From positions 1 to 17,900 of the forward strand of contig MU859431.1 of the NCBI GenBank assembly GCA_033297205.1: a stretch of 17,900 nucleotides of DNA. The letters run 5' to 3'. How positions within the stretch are numbered: position 1 is the stretch's first letter; each line of letters starts with the position of its first letter. Shown piece by piece: positions 17,831-17,900 of this stretch. Source of the stretch: Pseudoneurospora amorphoporcata (taxonomy: Eukaryota > Ascomycota > Sordariomycetes > Sordariales > Sordariaceae). The translations under genes and the position numbers were made by a program. The notes beneath the pieces were generated by a model. The model saw only the letters and a list, made by a program, of their open reading frames with translations, searched no databases and was not told where the DNA came from.

Positions 17831-17900
17831 CTGTGCCTTGTAACTGCCCTGTACTACTCAGTAGTATAGTAGGCTGGTCACTGGGGAACTTAGTCTCCAC
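17831..17900. other. No recognisable feature
   Basis: This stretch shows neither an LTR start nor a motif I can name; any 3' LTR of element 2 would lie beyond the window. Confidence 0.5.

Larger units (their letters stand above)
11408..17900 (+). mobile_element. Element 2: older Ty3/Gypsy chromovirus, heavily RIP-mutated, ends not found
   Basis: Gag (11440 to about 13912), then pol with protease, RT, RNase H, integrase and chromodomain to 17515, all on the plus strand and full of TAG/TAA codons. No LTR of this element can be recognised: its left side runs into unknown sequence beyond element 1 (before 4735), and its right side shows a second, related integrase-chromodomain tail and no LTR by 17900. 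A solo LTR interrupts gag. It differs from element 1 in gag, RT and integrase, so it is another chromovirus family. Confidence 0.85.

Overview
The window looks like a transposon-filled, RIP-degraded compartment of a filamentous ascomycete (Pezizomycotina) genome. The signs are two Ty3/Gypsy chromoviruses with fungal-type gag and pol, a fungal NACHT (NLR/STAND) pseudogene, a short fungal-type intron, and a strong excess of TAG/TAA where Gln or Trp codons are expected. That excess fits CpA to TpA mutation by repeat-induced point mutation (RIP). No species can be named from the sequence alone. I see no rRNA, tRNA or CRISPR array and no clearly intact host gene. The only uninterrupted gene candidate lies antisense inside a retrotransposon.

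Layout. 1-243: LTR piece of family B, cut by the window edge. 244-4100: decayed sequence read on the minus strand, namely a TPR-like remnant, one copy (B) of an unknown ORF family, and a NACHT pseudogene with Walker A and Walker B still in one frame. 4106-4733: a second copy (A) of the unknown ORF on the plus strand, so the NACHT relic sits between inverted copies. 4740-11402: element 1, a complete chromovirus on the minus strand with two LTRs (421 and 535 bp) and a perfect 5-bp target duplication (ACTAC). 11408-17900: element 2, an older and more damaged chromovirus on the plus strand, with its gag interrupted by a solo family-B LTR (12485-12894).

Nesting. Element 1 landed 32 bp upstream of the gag start of element 2. 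A family-B element landed within that gag and was reduced to a solo LTR; removing the LTR and one target copy restores the gag frame. Element 2 is therefore the oldest layer. The two LTRs of element 1 differ outside their tandem repeats by 13 substitutions, ten of which are TpG to TpA and all in the same LTR, a direct record of RIP after insertion.

Most notable. (1) A spliced, stop-free antisense gene (5292-5863, plus strand) in element 1 encodes a Zn(II)2Cys6 cluster followed by a coiled coil, tail to tail with pol. (2) A 10-nt sequence next to the 5' LTR is perfectly complementary to a site 44 nt downstream of the LTR TATA box, the arrangement expected for Tf1-type self-priming. (3) The LTR U3 carries a 19-bp palindromic tandem repeat (10 versus 4 copies), and related TGAGCC/GGCTCA palindromes occur in the otherwise different U3 of family B. 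Joining (1) and (3) into a regulatory circuit is speculation, but it can be tested.
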